A program made the translations under genes and the position numbers. Shown one piece after another: positions 12,440 to 24,902 of a stretch of DNA of 64,000 nt (its first letter is position 1; each line of letters opens with the position of its first letter). Source of the DNA: Gremmenia infestans (lineage: Eukaryota; Ascomycota; Leotiomycetes; Helotiales; Hamatocanthoscyphaceae); contig JAFEVB010000010.1 of assembly GCA_032629725.1 (NCBI GenBank), forward strand, positions 1,794,709 through 1,858,708. Reading direction: 5' to 3'. The notes under the pieces were generated by a model. It was given only the letters and a program-made list of their open reading frames with translations. It did not search any database and was not told the origin of the DNA.

Positions 12440-14987
12440 TCAAAGAGCTCCCACCAATTTGATATCCCTTGAACTGAATCCTACTTGCACGCCTACCCCA
12501 TCTGCCAGCACCCAATCTTGTGCCGTTATATCCCAGTAACTGACATCCCGCTTCATCAACACAAAGTCAACGCTACTGCAAGCACCAGCTGCCAAGTTGA
12601 CCTTTTCAAACCCCCTTAGCTGCTTGGGTGGCGCTCCAGGTATGGTGACATACAGCTGAGGGACGGCAGCCCCTTCAACTGCTCCTGTGTTCGTAACATT
12701 AATGGTCACAGTATATAGCCCCTCCCACAATTCAAGCTTCCCACCCGGTTGAACAGTCTGGTCCCCAGCCACTTGATTCTCCACAATTTGCAGATCCGAC
12801 ATCTCAAATGTCGTGTAGGATAATCCAAATCCAAACTCATACCGCACGGAAATGTTCTTGGCATCAAAGTATCGGTAATCAATCTCCAATTTCTCGTCAA
12901 AGTTGGCCTGCCACGCGTTTGGATCCGTGGAATTGACCGCCGTAGTCGGCAGCCCGTTGTAATCATCATTCTCCAATGCGATGGTATATGGAAGTTTCGC
13001 CGAAGGATTGACTACACCATACAACACATCCACAATCGAATTCCCGGATTGCTCGCCGGGGTAATGGCCAGCTAGAATAGCGGTGACGTTGGGATGATCC
13101 GCCCATGGCAAGTTATTGATTCCCGAAGAATGAGTGATGACAACGGTATTGGCACAGTATGCCGCAACGCTCGCAACAACCTCATTTCCATTCCAGTCGG
13201 TGTCCAGAGATAGACGGTCGGCACCTTCCTCTGCATACGTCTTCAAGAACACAAGACAAACGTCAGGAGGTGTCGGGTTAACGAGATCCGATATGTTGGA
13301 TGTCGCAATCAAGGTGTTGTTAAGGAACTGCTGCACGAGAGCGCCCGTCGCCTTGATTGCCTCAAGAGGCGTGACAAGAGAAGTCAGGCGGCCGGTTCCC
13401 GAGCCACCACCAACGCTAAGTGTACCATACTCCCACTTAACCTGGTTGTAAAATCCTTGGGTATCTTCCGAGGCATCATTCCCAAACACTGCGATCGATT
13501 TTGGTGCCTTTAGCGGAAGCGAGTTGTTGACGTTCTTGAGCAGAACAGTCGAAGCTGAACCCATCTTTCGGATGAGCTGAGCATGATCTCCACGAACATC
13601 TCGGCTGCGTGTCCCATTCAAATCATAATCTGTAACCCATGTAGACCTAGGCAAGAAGGTATTGAGATCTGCCGTTGACGGATCAACGGAGGGGAAGTCC
13701 TTGTCTTGGCCGAGGAAGTAGTATGGTGTCATGATTCGTGTAATCATGTCGTCAACTCGTGCAATATCGAGAGTACCATTACCGACAGCAAGTGTCACGT
13801 TGCCACCAAAGTATGAAAGCGGCGCATCATACAAACCATACTCACCAATCCCACCAGGCATGTTCATGTCTAAACCGCCTTCGATGGAGGACACTCCAGA
13901 GTGGGTTCCACCCCAGTCAGAGACCACGTAACCCTGGAAGCCCAACTCTTCTTTGAGCAGACCATTGAGAGCCTTTGAATTCTCGCAAGCATATGTGCCG
14001 TTTAGCCTGTTATAACTGCACATAATACTGGCGACACCGGCTTTGACGGCATTGGCAAAAGGCCACAGGTAAAGTTCGTGTAAAGTTCTGTCATCAACGT
14101 TGGATGAAACGGATTCTTGGATAAGTCCTCCGTTGTCATCGTATGTTGGATTTCGTTGTGTCTGTAAGAGAACTATTAGCATCACAAACGTGATATGATT
14201 GGATGTTTGGAAGCACACGGAGAGTAATAATCAACTCACCTCTTGTTCATATGCAATGAAATGCTTTGCGGAAGCTTGAACACCAGTACTCTGGATACCT
14301 AAAATGGTTTCCTCCATTGCAACACCAGCTATTAAAAGTTAGCATAATTCCACCTTGCCACATGTTTGACATACTCAGGTACGGATCTGGCGAAAATCCT
14401 TCCCAATTCCGGCCAGCATAGGCTGACCTTCCAAGCGGGCCAGCAACAGGTCTACTCAGTCAGAACAAGTCCCAGATAACGGACCAAGATTACATACCCA
14501 AGAGCAACGTGAGCTCCCTTGCCTCTGAATTCAGAGCCCATTGCAATCCCTCTCGCACGAATGAGGTCCCGATCAAACGTTGCGGCACAAGAAACTCCAG
14601 CAGGGAACACGCTTGCATAGTCAACGACTCTGATGGCCAAAGGCCCATCTTGGAGACAGAGACCGGGAAAACCAAGGCGGGGTATGGCAATGATGTTCCC
14701 GACACAGGGGCCGGGATAACCTGTCACCATATTTGACTTCTCCTCAATCGTCAGATTGGAGACAAATGACTGGGCTTTGGCGAAGGCATCTCCCCATCCA
14801 ATACCGGTTGCATTTGCTGGAAAAGAAAGTCAGAACTGGGCCAGCATAAAGTGTGAGGACGGGACTTACGGGAGGGGTAGACCGGAGGTACGTTGCCATA
14901 TTGCCCTAGGATTGTAGTGTTCAATGGCTGCACAACAGCAAATGCAGGGGCCACTAGAGCCGCCAAAGGTAACAAGGAGGAAAACAT
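12440..14987 (-). CDS. Secreted GH3 beta-glucosidase
   Basis: Five exons (14987-14870, 14816-14498, 14451-14375, 14328-14240, 14161-12440) give 774 residues. A cleavable signal peptide begins MFSSLLPLAALVAPAFA. GH3 motifs appear in order: FPGLCLQDGPLAIR, GKGAHVALGPVAGPLGR (spanning an intron), GRNWEGFSPDPYL, KHFIAYEQE and VVSDWGGTHSG, whose Asp (about residue 283) is the catalytic nucleophile. The C-terminal half holds the GH3 C-domain and a fibronectin-III-like end. Several NxS/T sites suggest glycosylation. It should release glucose from cellobiose or other beta-glucosides outside the cell. All introns have good donors (GTAAGT, GTATGT, GTGAGT) and keep frame. The long last exon has no stop or frameshift, so the gene looks functional. 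Confidence 0.93.
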
Positions 14988-15050
14988 GGTAGAGACTCAA
15001 GATTGCCTGGGTGTGAGATCTGTGCTTTGCAGATATTGAGGCATCTTGTT

Positions 15051-15060
15051 TCTTTATATA
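15051..15060 (-). promoter_or_regulatory. TATA box of the beta-glucosidase gene
   Basis: TATATAAAGA on the minus strand, 64-73 bp before the ATG at 14987, in the position expected for a short 5' leader. Confidence 0.5.
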
Positions 15061-15366
15061 GTCCACAGAACTCAATTGATCAAGTCCTAGTAAAGGATAG
15101 GAAGTGGACATGACTACAGAAAGTGGGATAATCCAAAGAATTCTACTCTTGTCTCGCATCATAGCATAGTTGCCTGACCTTGGCAGTCTGAAGTTGTCTT
15201 TGGAAAGACTTAGTGAGTAGATCGACATCCGATATTAACCCGCAACTCCCCACAGAGAACAGCGAACCACTTGCAGTGTCCCATGGGGAATAGAGTTATG
15301 GGGAATGATTGAGTTGCGGATACTCCTTGGTACACGTGGGTAGAGATTCTAGAGAAGGGCCGAAAC

Positions 15367-15405
15367 CCCCGCTCTCCAATATTCCCCGCCCCCCGTCTGC
15401 CCCGC
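15367..15405 (-). promoter_or_regulatory. Cluster of CreA-type sites upstream of beta-glucosidase
   Basis: GCGGGG (minus strand; CCCCGC at 15367-15372, 15384-15389 and 15400-15405) matches the CreA/Mig1 consensus SYGGRG three times within 39 bp. The cluster lies about 380-420 bp before the GH3 start. CreA represses plant-polysaccharide enzymes on glucose, so the context fits; binding is not shown. Confidence 0.4.
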
Positions 15406-17934
15406 TGCCCCCGAGAAAATACGGCTCTTTACGGCAGCATCTCCCGAAGTTATACCCTCAACCAAGTTAGAGACTCCGTCATAGTCTTCTTGAGCAACAG
15501 CTAACTCTCATTTCGGTGGATTGATTATACGCCGTTTATTATACCAGAAGTGGGATCATATAGAGAAAGAGCCGAGCGGATGAAAACTTTGCTTTATATC
15601 ACCAGACTCAACACCTACACTCCGGCGGTACTCATAATATGTGGGGAGGGATTCAGCCCCGGACAAGAAAACATGAGACTAGAATGATTGTTATAACCAA
15701 AGTAGTGGATCGTACCGAGTCATGCTTCTCGTCCAATATATAGAGATAATTGACCTATCAACAATCCCATGACTCGACGAAAGAAGTACCCCTCACCATG
15801 TCGGTTCTATCCGCCAAGCTGAAGGTATTATACTTTGTACTACGTACTAACTAATTTGTTTAATACTTCGAAGTAGTAAACGGATACGCGGGAATTCTCA
15901 ACACACCGACATTCTATCATCGTGGCGGGCGGAGTACCTGCGTCATCAGTATACACCCAGCACGACTTTTTCCGTCTTGTGCCAGCTCGGATCGCAATGG
16001 CTGGAGTTACGGGTAGGTCGGGGTCGGGGATTTTCATTAACAGCCGATAAAGACTTATGGCAGCATTCATGATGCGATACTTTTCTAGCATCTAGCATGG
16101 TGCGATATCATGGCAGAGGTAGCATGGTGCTCTCACTTCGAAGGCGCTTTTGAGAGGTGTTGGATTTTCTGTAAAGGAAAGCTGGTGAGAACTGATAGGG
16201 AGGAGAGGTGAGGAGACTCGAGATGATAGACATGGAGTTGAGAAACCCGACAGCCGCCGTACTCGTACACGGAACCCCATAGTAAATACGTCCCTCCTAG
16301 TTCCTTTTTCTTCTCAAGCTTCACCACGCAACCGCTAAGTGGTATGCCTTCCCTCTTTACGGCTTTTTCGGCGTTCTTTATTTATCCTATATGTCATCTC
16401 CTGTAGTATTCACGGCCTTCCCACAAAATGACTATTAATCATAAAACCTTGGGGCTTCCCTATGTTAGACATGGACTCAAAAAGCGACACTTACTCCTTC
16501 TACTTTACATGTTCCACCCTACCCGAGTACCTGGCATATTATAAGTACTTCGTGGTGTGCCGGCTTTTTCCCTGCCCACTGGGAGGGAGGCTTCTTCTTT
16601 TCGTGGATTCGTGTGGAGACGGCCGTACAACACTATAGAAGTTATCATATACATGTAGCTAAGCTGGTTTAGAGTTCATACTCCGCTCCTACGTTCGTTT
16701 CCCAGCGGCTTGGGAAGGTTCAGGATACAAGGGCTATCTAGACAATCACATCGTCCACCTTCTGGCTCCTGCTGCTGCCCCTGCGAGGCCAACATTCTCC
16801 ACGCACACCCATAATACTCGGATAAATCGCTCTCCAACGCCGAATCCCTGCTACTCCAGTGCCATCCATAGGAGCGAAGCTATTCTCGACTAAGCATTGA
16901 CGGGGTGATGGTGATACTTTGTACTTCTAGAAGTTTCAATCCAACGTTTGCTAGGAAGGAAGAAAAAATTGGTTACTGTGGCGAATGCCGTTAGTGTTGG
17001 TGTCATGTACTCGTAGTGCATTTTACTGACCCAGGAATCTGTCGTTTGGGTGCTGGTGGAGAAGATGTTCTAGCTAGACTGGGGAAGCTGGAGATTAAGC
17101 CAAGCCTCCAAGGCCTCCACCTGTGCTAGCAGCTGCGCGGCGTACCCGAAGTAAGACCGTGAACAGCACGTGGCGTTGTGCTGTCACGTGTTATCCATTG
17201 GTTCTAACACTTACAAGTAGTTTCGGTGATGAAATATACGGAAGTTTCCTACGAATTGAGACCATCCTTCGCCAAGGCAAGAAGACTTTTCGCTTTGGTG
17301 CAAAAACTCGCTTTATGTTCTACTCGGCGATTTTATACTAGTCATTCATATATCAGCAGTCTGATTACTGGTTTCGTAGTACAGATCGGACTTAGGACTT
17401 CTGCTTCATGCCAGTATGAATCTGCCTGTCATACCATACCATCTAGTCGACGGTATAATATATAGGTGAACGAAGCTTATCAAAGCAGCCCGCGGCTACA
17501 TATAATCGAAATGTGGGTCAGGCTTCTGGACAAGGAAACAAGTTTGCTGTCTTTGCCAGATTAGTGATCCGACGTCCATGCCACTTAAACTCTTCGCTGA
17601 ACGCCTAATACTATGCATAGCGAGGATACGGCCTTGGCAAGTGTCGCACAATGTTAATATCTGGTGTTTACTTTAATATAAAACCACACGAAATTATATT
17701 TCGAAGCTGGTTAGTAATCATTATGCATTTCTCAACATCCAGCATACTGATTGAAAGCCCCCATCTGCTACATTATATTATATATTGGTCATCACAGCCA
17801 TGTTAAACTCCGGCCGTAATGCTATTAGGTATCTAATATATAGATCGACTTCAATCCCTAACAACTTCCCCTTTTTCTAAATACAACAGGTTTACATTCA
17901 TCAGATACATCATACAAGTATTTTTAGTATATCA
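15406..17934. other. Long intergenic region
   Basis: About 2.5 kb between the divergent beta-glucosidase and carbonic anhydrase genes. I see only short frames without family features. The last 250 bases before 17935 are AT-rich and likely contain the carbonic anhydrase promoter. Confidence 0.45.
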
Positions 17935-18690
17935 ATGAAAACCCAAACAAATCAAACTCCAAGCCTAGATCAAACAGCAAAGATGATTACCGGACCCGTT
18001 GTAGAGATGTTAGCTCGCAATGCGTAAGTCAAATACCCTATTTTCCCCAAGGAAACTACTTACATATAAATAGCAAGTTTGCAGCCACTTATAAGTCCCC
18101 ACCTGGCTTGCTCCAAATGGCCACCGCTCTTCGTGCCTCTGGAAAAGGAGTCGTGGTTATCTCTTGTTCTGATCCGCGTCTAAACCCCTGTGAAATTCTG
18201 GGAATTGACGCAACTCTCAAAGCGACGATGGTGAGAAATGCTGGTGGTAGAGTATTCGATGCGATTCGGACATTGGCAGTATTACAAACCATTGGCAATC
18301 CTGCAACGATAGTCGTAATGCATCACACCGGTAAACCATGTTCCTGCTAAGAGAGCTTCGTCTAGTATACTAACACGCGACAGACTGTGGTATGACCCAT
18401 TTCCATGACGACGCAGTCAGAAAAGCTTTGATTGAACAATCTCCTAGTGAGAAGGTGGCAATTGAGGGCATGAAATTCGGAGAGATCAAAGATAGGTAGG
18501 CCTTAAAGTACCCGCTCTACCTACGACTATACTAATTACTTTTACCAGCATTGAAGATAGCATTCGAGAGGATGTTGCGCTTCTTGAAGCATCTCCATTA
18601 ATCAAGAAGTCGACTCAGATTATTGGGCTTGCCTATGATATTATGACGGGTGTTCTTACAGAAGTCATAGGAAGTAAGAGCGAGGTATAA
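17935..18690 (+). CDS. Beta-class carbonic anhydrase
   Basis: Four exons (17935-18023, 18074-18330, 18384-18495, 18549-18690) give 199 residues. The zinc site is complete: CSDPR (Cys61, Asp63, Arg65) and HHTDCG (His114, Cys117). VRNAGGR and the adjacent helix are also typical. The enzyme interconverts CO2 and bicarbonate. There is no evident targeting signal, so a cytosolic location is likely. It is a short type (about 200 residues), close to the small beta-CAs that fungi carry beside the main Nce103-like enzyme. Exon joins place Asp116 and Ala30 across splice sites, and every donor is GTAAG or GTAGG. The stop follows GSKSEV. Confidence 0.9.
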
Positions 18691-19704
18691 TTTTAGTCGT
18701 AGAAAGTCTACGTGTTCGTTGGTATAAGGAATAGACATGTATGCTAAAATAGTTATTACAATATAATCTGTTTATATTGCTAGTAAAATTCGGTAGAAAC
18801 CCTAACTCTAAGCTGTCTACGCCCATCTACTACTAGAGATCCAAGTTTTCTCGTTATCAAGTAGCTACGTGTGATAGGGGCCAGGCGCGCGTTAAGCTAC
18901 AATCTACGCGTCAAGAAAGAAGAGAGAGCAGTAAGGAGAGAGAGGGGGGAAGAGGGAGAGCAGGAGAGGATGGGGTAAGGGTAGGGGTAAGCCTCTATAG
19001 ATATAGTAGCTTACGATTTAAGCTGATTCTGTCTGAGTTTCATAAGGTTGCATATAATTATCTTTACCGCACTATTTCCCTTGTTGTATTTCTCCTTGCC
19101 ACGAACCCTGTGCTTTTCTCCTCGGCATTGAGACTACATTATTAGTCACGGACGAGCAGAACTCCTGTGTCTTAAATAGTAAGAGAATTGAAAGTGATAT
19201 AAGGTACATGACGAGGTAGACAGTTTTGTGGCGGCTTAGCCCGGCTTTGGGACTATAGTCTACCCCGCATCCCCGCAATATACAAGCATACGAAGGTAGT
19301 AACAGTTGAGCTTTCCTCAAAATGGCGTAGCGAAAGATCTAGAGCAATTATTAAGTACGCATCCATAATATAGGTGTTGCCGATCTCTCGAAACCTACGT
19401 GTTATGCATCGCCAAATGAGTGGTCGCTTGTCGTCCATGCTAGGCGAAGCCATCCAAGCCTCAGTGAGCCTCTTAATCCATTCCACTACGCCTAGAAAGA
19501 TAGAAATTTGAGGCCAGGCCCAGTCCGGGTCAACGGAGGGCCGATAAATACTGTTAAGTATATGAAGACCTCTTGTCAGCTCCTCTTCCTCATCGAGTAA
19601 GTTCGTACAAAACACCGATAGACAAGTCAGAGCTTCTACCATAAGGAAAGATTATGGCAAAATATATTCTGTGGTGAGTAATACAAAGTTTCGGAAACTC
19701 TAAG
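18691..19704. other. Intergenic region with purine tract
   Basis: About 1 kb. A GA-rich tract (AGAGAGAGGGGGGAAG type) runs from about 18910 to 18985. A 129-codon minus-strand frame at 19253-19642 has plausible composition (DPDWAWPQISIFLGVVEWI) but no partner exons and no recognised family, so it may be a gene relic. Confidence 0.4.
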
Positions 19705-20923
19705 ATGAAAGCTAAGTATAATAGGGATGCGCCGGGTGTAGAGGTTGTCCAGCCCGGGGAGCAGGAGAAAAGCAAGGAAGTGGCCGATCAGTTTAATCGC
19801 TTCCAGATGATGAACTTCAATGAGCATCATCACTGCCTACGAGGAACACATTTGAAAACACAGGGCGTATGTTCAATCTTTCTCGGGTATGCCAGTATGC
19901 TAAAAGTCTGAAGTGTGTTATGGGCAAATTTAAAGTCAAAGACAACCTTCCAGCACATCTTGCACAAGGCATGTTTGCAAAGCCCGGCGAGTACGACATG
20001 ATCATGCGGTATTCATCCCTTACGCCAAAGATTGTGCCAGACAATGTACCTGCCCCTCGTGGCATCGGTATGAAGATCTTTGGCGTCGAAGGCGAAAAGA
20101 TCTGGGGCGAGGACAAGAAGACACAAGATTGGACTTTTAACAACTACCCAATTCTGGAGCTGCGTGACCCGAAAACCACGAATGAAATTGCCGATTGCCT
20201 AGAACGTAATTGGAATGATATTCCTAAGTTTGCAGAAGAGCAAGGAAAGCGTGTGGATGCAGATGTTGCTACGATGGGCTCCCAGCTTCCTCATCAACAC
20301 AGCAAGTAGATTCAAGATTGTTTAATATTCCAAAGCTGACAATTATAGTGGTTGCCATGCCCCAGTATTCCCAATCTGCCTACCGTTTTGGATCCTATGT
20401 TGCAAAATTTGGCGTCTTTCCTCTGGGCGAAGAACAAAAGAAGTTCGAAAAGGTCTCCATACCTGACGATGCGCCCGTTAATATCCTGTCTCAAGCTGCG
20501 CGAGACTTTCATATGAAGCACAGAGTCACTTATTCTTTCTGCGCCCAGCTTCTTCAAAACCTCGGAGAGCAACCAGTCGACGATCTTGGTGTCGCCTGGG
20601 ACGAGAAGAAGTACCCTTTTGAAGAGATCGCAACCCTTGAGTTCGAGCCACAGGATAGCTGGCTTCCCGAATTTCGGGTTTGGTGGGACGATAGGATTAC
20701 GTGCAACTCGTGGCACGGTTTGAAGGTACACCAGCCTCTTGGTAGTACTAACAGAATGAGACGAGTTGTTTATGCGGAATCACGGAAATTGAGGTTGCGC
20801 GTCAATGGGTATAAAGATTACATCGAGCCGGCTAGCGTAAACGAAGTTCCGGCGCCTCTTGTCGCCCCTCAGCTTTCGCTGCCATTTCAGCCTGCAACCC
20901 AGAGTATGGAAGTCAGGGTTTGA
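19705..20923 (+). CDS. Catalase-like haem protein (y4iL/SrpA-type)
   Basis: Three exons (19705-19866, 19914-20301, 20349-20923) give 374 residues. RGTHLKTQG near residue 46 holds the distal-His motif of the catalase fold (His49). DWTFNNYPILELRDP and MPQYSQSAYRFGSYVAKFG, including the proximal Tyr region, follow. The protein is shorter than true catalases (about 480+) and lacks the NADPH-binding end, which fits the catalase-related, peroxide-using subfamily. The second intron is a GC-AG intron (A|GCAAGT at 20302, ATAG at 20348); only this join gives the expected QHMVAMPQYSQ. Both introns are 47 nt. No signal peptide is seen. The substrate is unknown. It converges on the secreted glycoprotein gene, with ends 188 bp apart. 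Confidence 0.85.
20302..20348 (+). other. GC-AG intron
   Basis: Donor A|GCAAGT and acceptor ATTATAG with CTGAC eight bases before. Reading through gives stop TAG at once; no GT donor in the right phase exists nearby. GC-AG introns with this exact donor form are a known minority class. Confidence 0.75.
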
Positions 20924-21111
20924 GTGGAACTACCTCATCTTTTTAATTATTTCTTAATGGTAATATATTGGTCTACCCAGAAAATGCTAAACATATAAGC
21001 GCTTTTCCTGTTTTGACAGGTGTAATCCTCATAAGTATCGTAACGCTAATTAGGTTTAACCTAAACAAAAATCTCTCTATAAAACTGTCTATAAAACAAG
21101 GACGGCCGATT

Positions 21112-23946
21112 TTACATTGTAGATCCATCTGCGGAGGGAGGAACAGCTGCAGGATCGAACAAAGAGTCCCGTCTTTGAGGCCCGTGGCCAGTGTACATCG
21201 CAGCCTTAACATCGTCTACGATGCCACTCTCAATAAAATACTACTCGGGGTATCAGTACGTGTTTATAGAATAATGAATCGTCCATCGACTTACTGAATA
21301 CGAATCTGGAATCTGACCCGTTGTTGAATTTCTGTAATTATGTGCCGAGACACAATCGTAAAAGGTTGTAAAGACATCCAGAGATTCAGTGCCCGCGGTC
21401 GCATCTGGCCAATTACCTACACTATTGTACGTATTATGCCACAAGCCATCGTTCGGCGGATCGTCATAGATTACTGCGATGGAACAAACAGGGATGGTGA
21501 AGCTCCCAGGCTGCGTAGCGTTGCCAGCAAGGTTGCCAAATAACGCGGTTATATTTTCCGTAGGTAATGTATCTAGATCAAAATTGAAGCCGCCTGTCTC
21601 GAATGAATTTACAGCTCCACGCTAGATTTCTATGAGTAAATATTTCGTAGTTTATTAGAAGGATTTGAGCTTACCATAACGTCCGGTAAATTAAACTTCC
21701 ATCCCCCTGGAAATTGGAATGCCGAGTCCCAACCGGTGATCGCTGATGTATAGGTTCTTGCCTTGATTTTGTTGGTACTCTACTTATTATTAGTATTGAT
21801 AAATATCGCCATTAGAAAATTAGAAGTAGATTACCTGGAAGATTCTAGCCATCCCTTTGTGCTCCGTACCGGCATCGCAAATTGTGAAAACGGTACCATT
21901 AGTCCCTTTTTGATAAGTGTCTTCACAATCTTTTTGAGTAAAGCCAGTCGAAAAGTTGTTAACGATTCCGCGGGGCATCTTGTTGCTACCGTCGTATTGA
22001 ACAAATGGGGGCCCAAATGGTACGAACATGATAAAAACAGCATTTTGCTTCAGAACCCAACTAGTTTTCTTATATTAGCAATGATTGTAATCTAAAAAGA
22101 CTTGTTTTATCTTACTCGACGGCTCTCAGATAGAATGTATCTGCAACGTTCGTGATAATTGTATCTGCGTAGATAGCCGAATTGTTTTGAAATTCAAAGA
22201 ATTCACCTCCACTTGAATAATTCAAATAACTCGGACCATATACATCTCCAATTAAGGTATCATACATTCCCTCGATTATGACTGTCATGTTTTGCACGTA
22301 GTCTTGAATCGCAGTGCCCAAATCAGCAGACCTTATAACGTTAGAATATAGTTCCACAGAAGTTTAAGATATACCTACTTCTGCCAACTTTCTTCAAGAG
22401 TAGGGACTCTTGAAGCGATAGCCTTTTGAGCAGTTATCTCACTGAGAACGGAACTGGCGATCCAAATCACACTTCCAAGTTTCCCCTATAGGATTATAAG
22501 CATAACCGATCCAGAAATCTACTATCTAGGTAGTGGATACTTACAAGGCCTGGGATGAGTCCCGAGATAGTGGCCGCAAGACTAAGAAACGGGCTAACTG
22601 TGCCTATCATCTGTTGGAATGTTATTGCTGGAGGAGTGTTCTGGTAAAAAGTATTGACAAATTGGTCTTGGTTGTTTAGAGATTCGATATTTGCATATTT
22701 GAGTGCTGACCAAAACTCATATAGGACATTGCTTAAAGTAGCGTAAGCATTGAAGGCCAAGAAACGTGCGGGGTCTGATTTATCCACTATATAATATTAG
22801 TCTAGGTTCTTCTTAAAACGGTGCTCATCTTACCGGTTCCCTCTCCCCTGATACTGGAACATTGGGTCAACGCGCATCCTGGATGTTCGGTCAATGATGA
22901 TGTCTCGAGTTGAGCAAGCTTAACTTACGATCGCTCACAAGGCACTTTTCTGGTCCTGCAGCATCACCCGTAAGGATGGCTCCAATGTCTACATTTTTAC
23001 TTTTGATAGGCCCGCCGGGGATGCCACCGATAGGGAGGACGGACTGGCTTGGACTGTTGGTGGCTGATGAGACAAGCGATGTGAGATACTTATCAGCCTG
23101 GGGGAAATGCGTTAGCTGCGGTATTTAAATACCAAATAGATATACTCACAGCATACTGGACGTACGGCTCCGGGCCATTAGTTATTTCATTCGTTAGGCA
23201 TGCGCTTGCAACATCAGATGGCGCTGGGTCGATAGTACGGTTTGCTGCGATTCCAGCTCCTGAAGAACATGGCCATGTAGCAGTCATGGTGATATTGTAT
23301 CCTGCATTGCTTGTTGTTTTATTGCCTCCAGTCGAGGTTGATGCTGCAGACGCTCTCGGTCTCAAGGCTCTGATCTTTTTGGCCCCTGGAGGTGATACGG
23401 AAATGAGTATATCTCTATCAAACAGAGCTTGAACACGTAAATGTTAGTACTTGTGCTTTTTGGTGGACAGCATAAGGGCATCTTGCGACTAACCAGGATC
23501 TGTCGGAATTGTGAAAGTGATTGAGTTCTTGTTGGTGATGTTGAGCTCCTTTTTCAAAGTAGTCGCAGGATCTTCGGAACCGCCAAAGCCTGCCCCGGCA
23601 CCTGGGACCCCAACACCACTAAATGTGCAGCCTGATGTATCGGTCCCTGGGATCTGTTAGATATACTTCAAAAATGAATAAAGAAAGAATTACATATTGT
23701 CCACTTTGCACCTGCCTGGCCCGCATAGCCGTTTTTGCTATTGCTGTATATATTAAGCTGGTTGACTGATGTTGCCAAGGAATACGCCGTACTATAACTA
23801 GCTGTACCCTGTCCAGAACTACCGACACATGTTGCGGTAGGGACAGCAGTAAGGCTGTAAACTCCTGGGCCGGACTGAGCCAAGCTTTGCCGGACCAAAA
23901 TAAGAGAAAGCAGTTGGCTTCCCAGAAAAGATAATCTGAAGAACAT
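21112..23946 (-). CDS. Large secreted glycoprotein of unknown function
   Basis: Twelve exons join without a stop: 23946-23694, 23646-23494, 23427-23150, 23097-22929, 22878-22834, 22786-22545, 22485-22379, 22331-22116, 22060-21835, 21779-21675, 21621-21295, 21240-21112, giving 749 residues. A signal peptide (MFFRLSFLGSQLLSLIL, cut after SLAQ) starts it. There are about ten NxS/T sites (NITNKNS, NMT, NYS, NFS, NAT, NST) and scattered cysteines. A central Gly/Ile/Leu stretch (ATISGLIPGLGKLGSVIWI) is hydrophobic but not clearly a membrane segment. There is no C-terminal GPI signal. No enzyme motif or named family is recognised; it recalls large fungal secreted proteins of uncharacterised families. 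Intact frames over 12 exons show selection. Start at 23946 is chosen because it opens the signal peptide. Confidence 0.75.
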
Positions 23947-24439
23947 ATTCGTAGATATCAACGCAGACTTGATAGTACCAAAGTTGAAGGATACTACGAA
24001 CTCATATATATGCAGCGATATCTGTCTGATCCATGATAACATACAGGATTTGGTTTCGCAATCTACTATGAATCCTGAGTACTTAGTGCAATCCTTTCGG
24101 ACGAAAAGATCGCCGAAAGCGTAAACATCTTGATAACTTTAAATATTAAACCTTACACCTAATCCTATTCTGTAACCTTCCTGATCCTCCTAGATTAAGG
24201 TAGAGTAGGGTTGTATTGGGTACTATCCGCTAGCGTTCAATTCATGAATACCTTAGATGGATAGATGAATTAAATACTCCTGTATTGAAGAACTGACAGT
24301 AATCTAAGCCTATTATCGAAGGAGAATATATTTATGGGATGTACTTCCATTAGCTGCATGTTACTTAAATAGATAATCATACTAAGTACTTGTAGTGCAC
24401 CAATTAATGACCTTGCAGGTCCCGTAAAAGTAGCCCACT

Positions 24440-24530
24440 ATTCAGGGCGAGGGTAATCTACGGTCCATAAAGTCCGACTGAGCCCCAAACGTAGTGATAT
24501 CATTTGCTTATGGCGTATTCCCCTATCTAC
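24440..24530 (+). repeat. Eroded second copy of the 24.7-kb MITE interior
   Basis: GTGATATCATTTGCTTATGGC (about 24492-24513) and the GGTCC-AAAGTCC-GACT-AGCCC stretch before it align, with substitutions and small gaps, to the interior of the element at 24686-24902 (TTGACATCATTGGCTTAGGC, CTTGTAAGGTCCCACTAAGCCC). Ends are not recognisable. Confidence 0.4.
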
Positions 24531-24685
24531 ACGGTGGGGGCAAAGGATCATTAACAATTACACGAGGCGCGGTGGTAATTCGGGCAGGCCGAAATCACAC
24601 CTGAATTTTCAGGCTGCCATTTCCCATCCCCCAGCCAGCCTTACGCCAAGTAGAATAGCCTGAATCTAGATCAAGATCCTTATTA

Positions 24686-24902
24686 CTCTCCCCCCCCCCT
24701 TAATAAAGAGCATTTGTGGGTCAAATCCCCACAATACGTAGAAATCTATAGAACTGAATGGCTACAGCCCTTGTAAATGGTCCGTGAAGGGTATCCGTAA
24801 GGTCCTTGTAAGGTCCCACTAAGCCCTGGCTGTATTGACATCATTGGCTTAGGCCCCTTGTAGAAATACCCACAAATGCTCTTTATTAAGGGGGGGAAAG
24901 AG
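24686..24902. mobile_element. TA-flanked MITE, 217 bp
   Basis: Terminal inverted repeats of about 35 bp: left 24686-24720 (CTCT, C-run, TTAATAAAGAGCATTTGTGGG) and right 24868-24902 as its reverse complement, differing only in the C/T homopolymer. Both ends abut TA (24684-24685 and 24903-24904), the target-site duplication of Tc1/mariner-type elements. It encodes nothing and would need a transposase elsewhere. Confidence 0.7.

Noticed and set aside
19636..19833. Minus-strand frames opposite the first exon of the catalase-like gene
   Set aside because: They mirror the plus-strand exon 19705-19866, which carries the family motif, and end in a stop with no partner.
24711..24735. tRNA T-arm-like hairpin GTGGG-TCAAATC-CCCAC
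   Set aside because: No acceptor stem, D-arm or anticodon arm in the correct places; it lies at the inner edge of a MITE inverted repeat.
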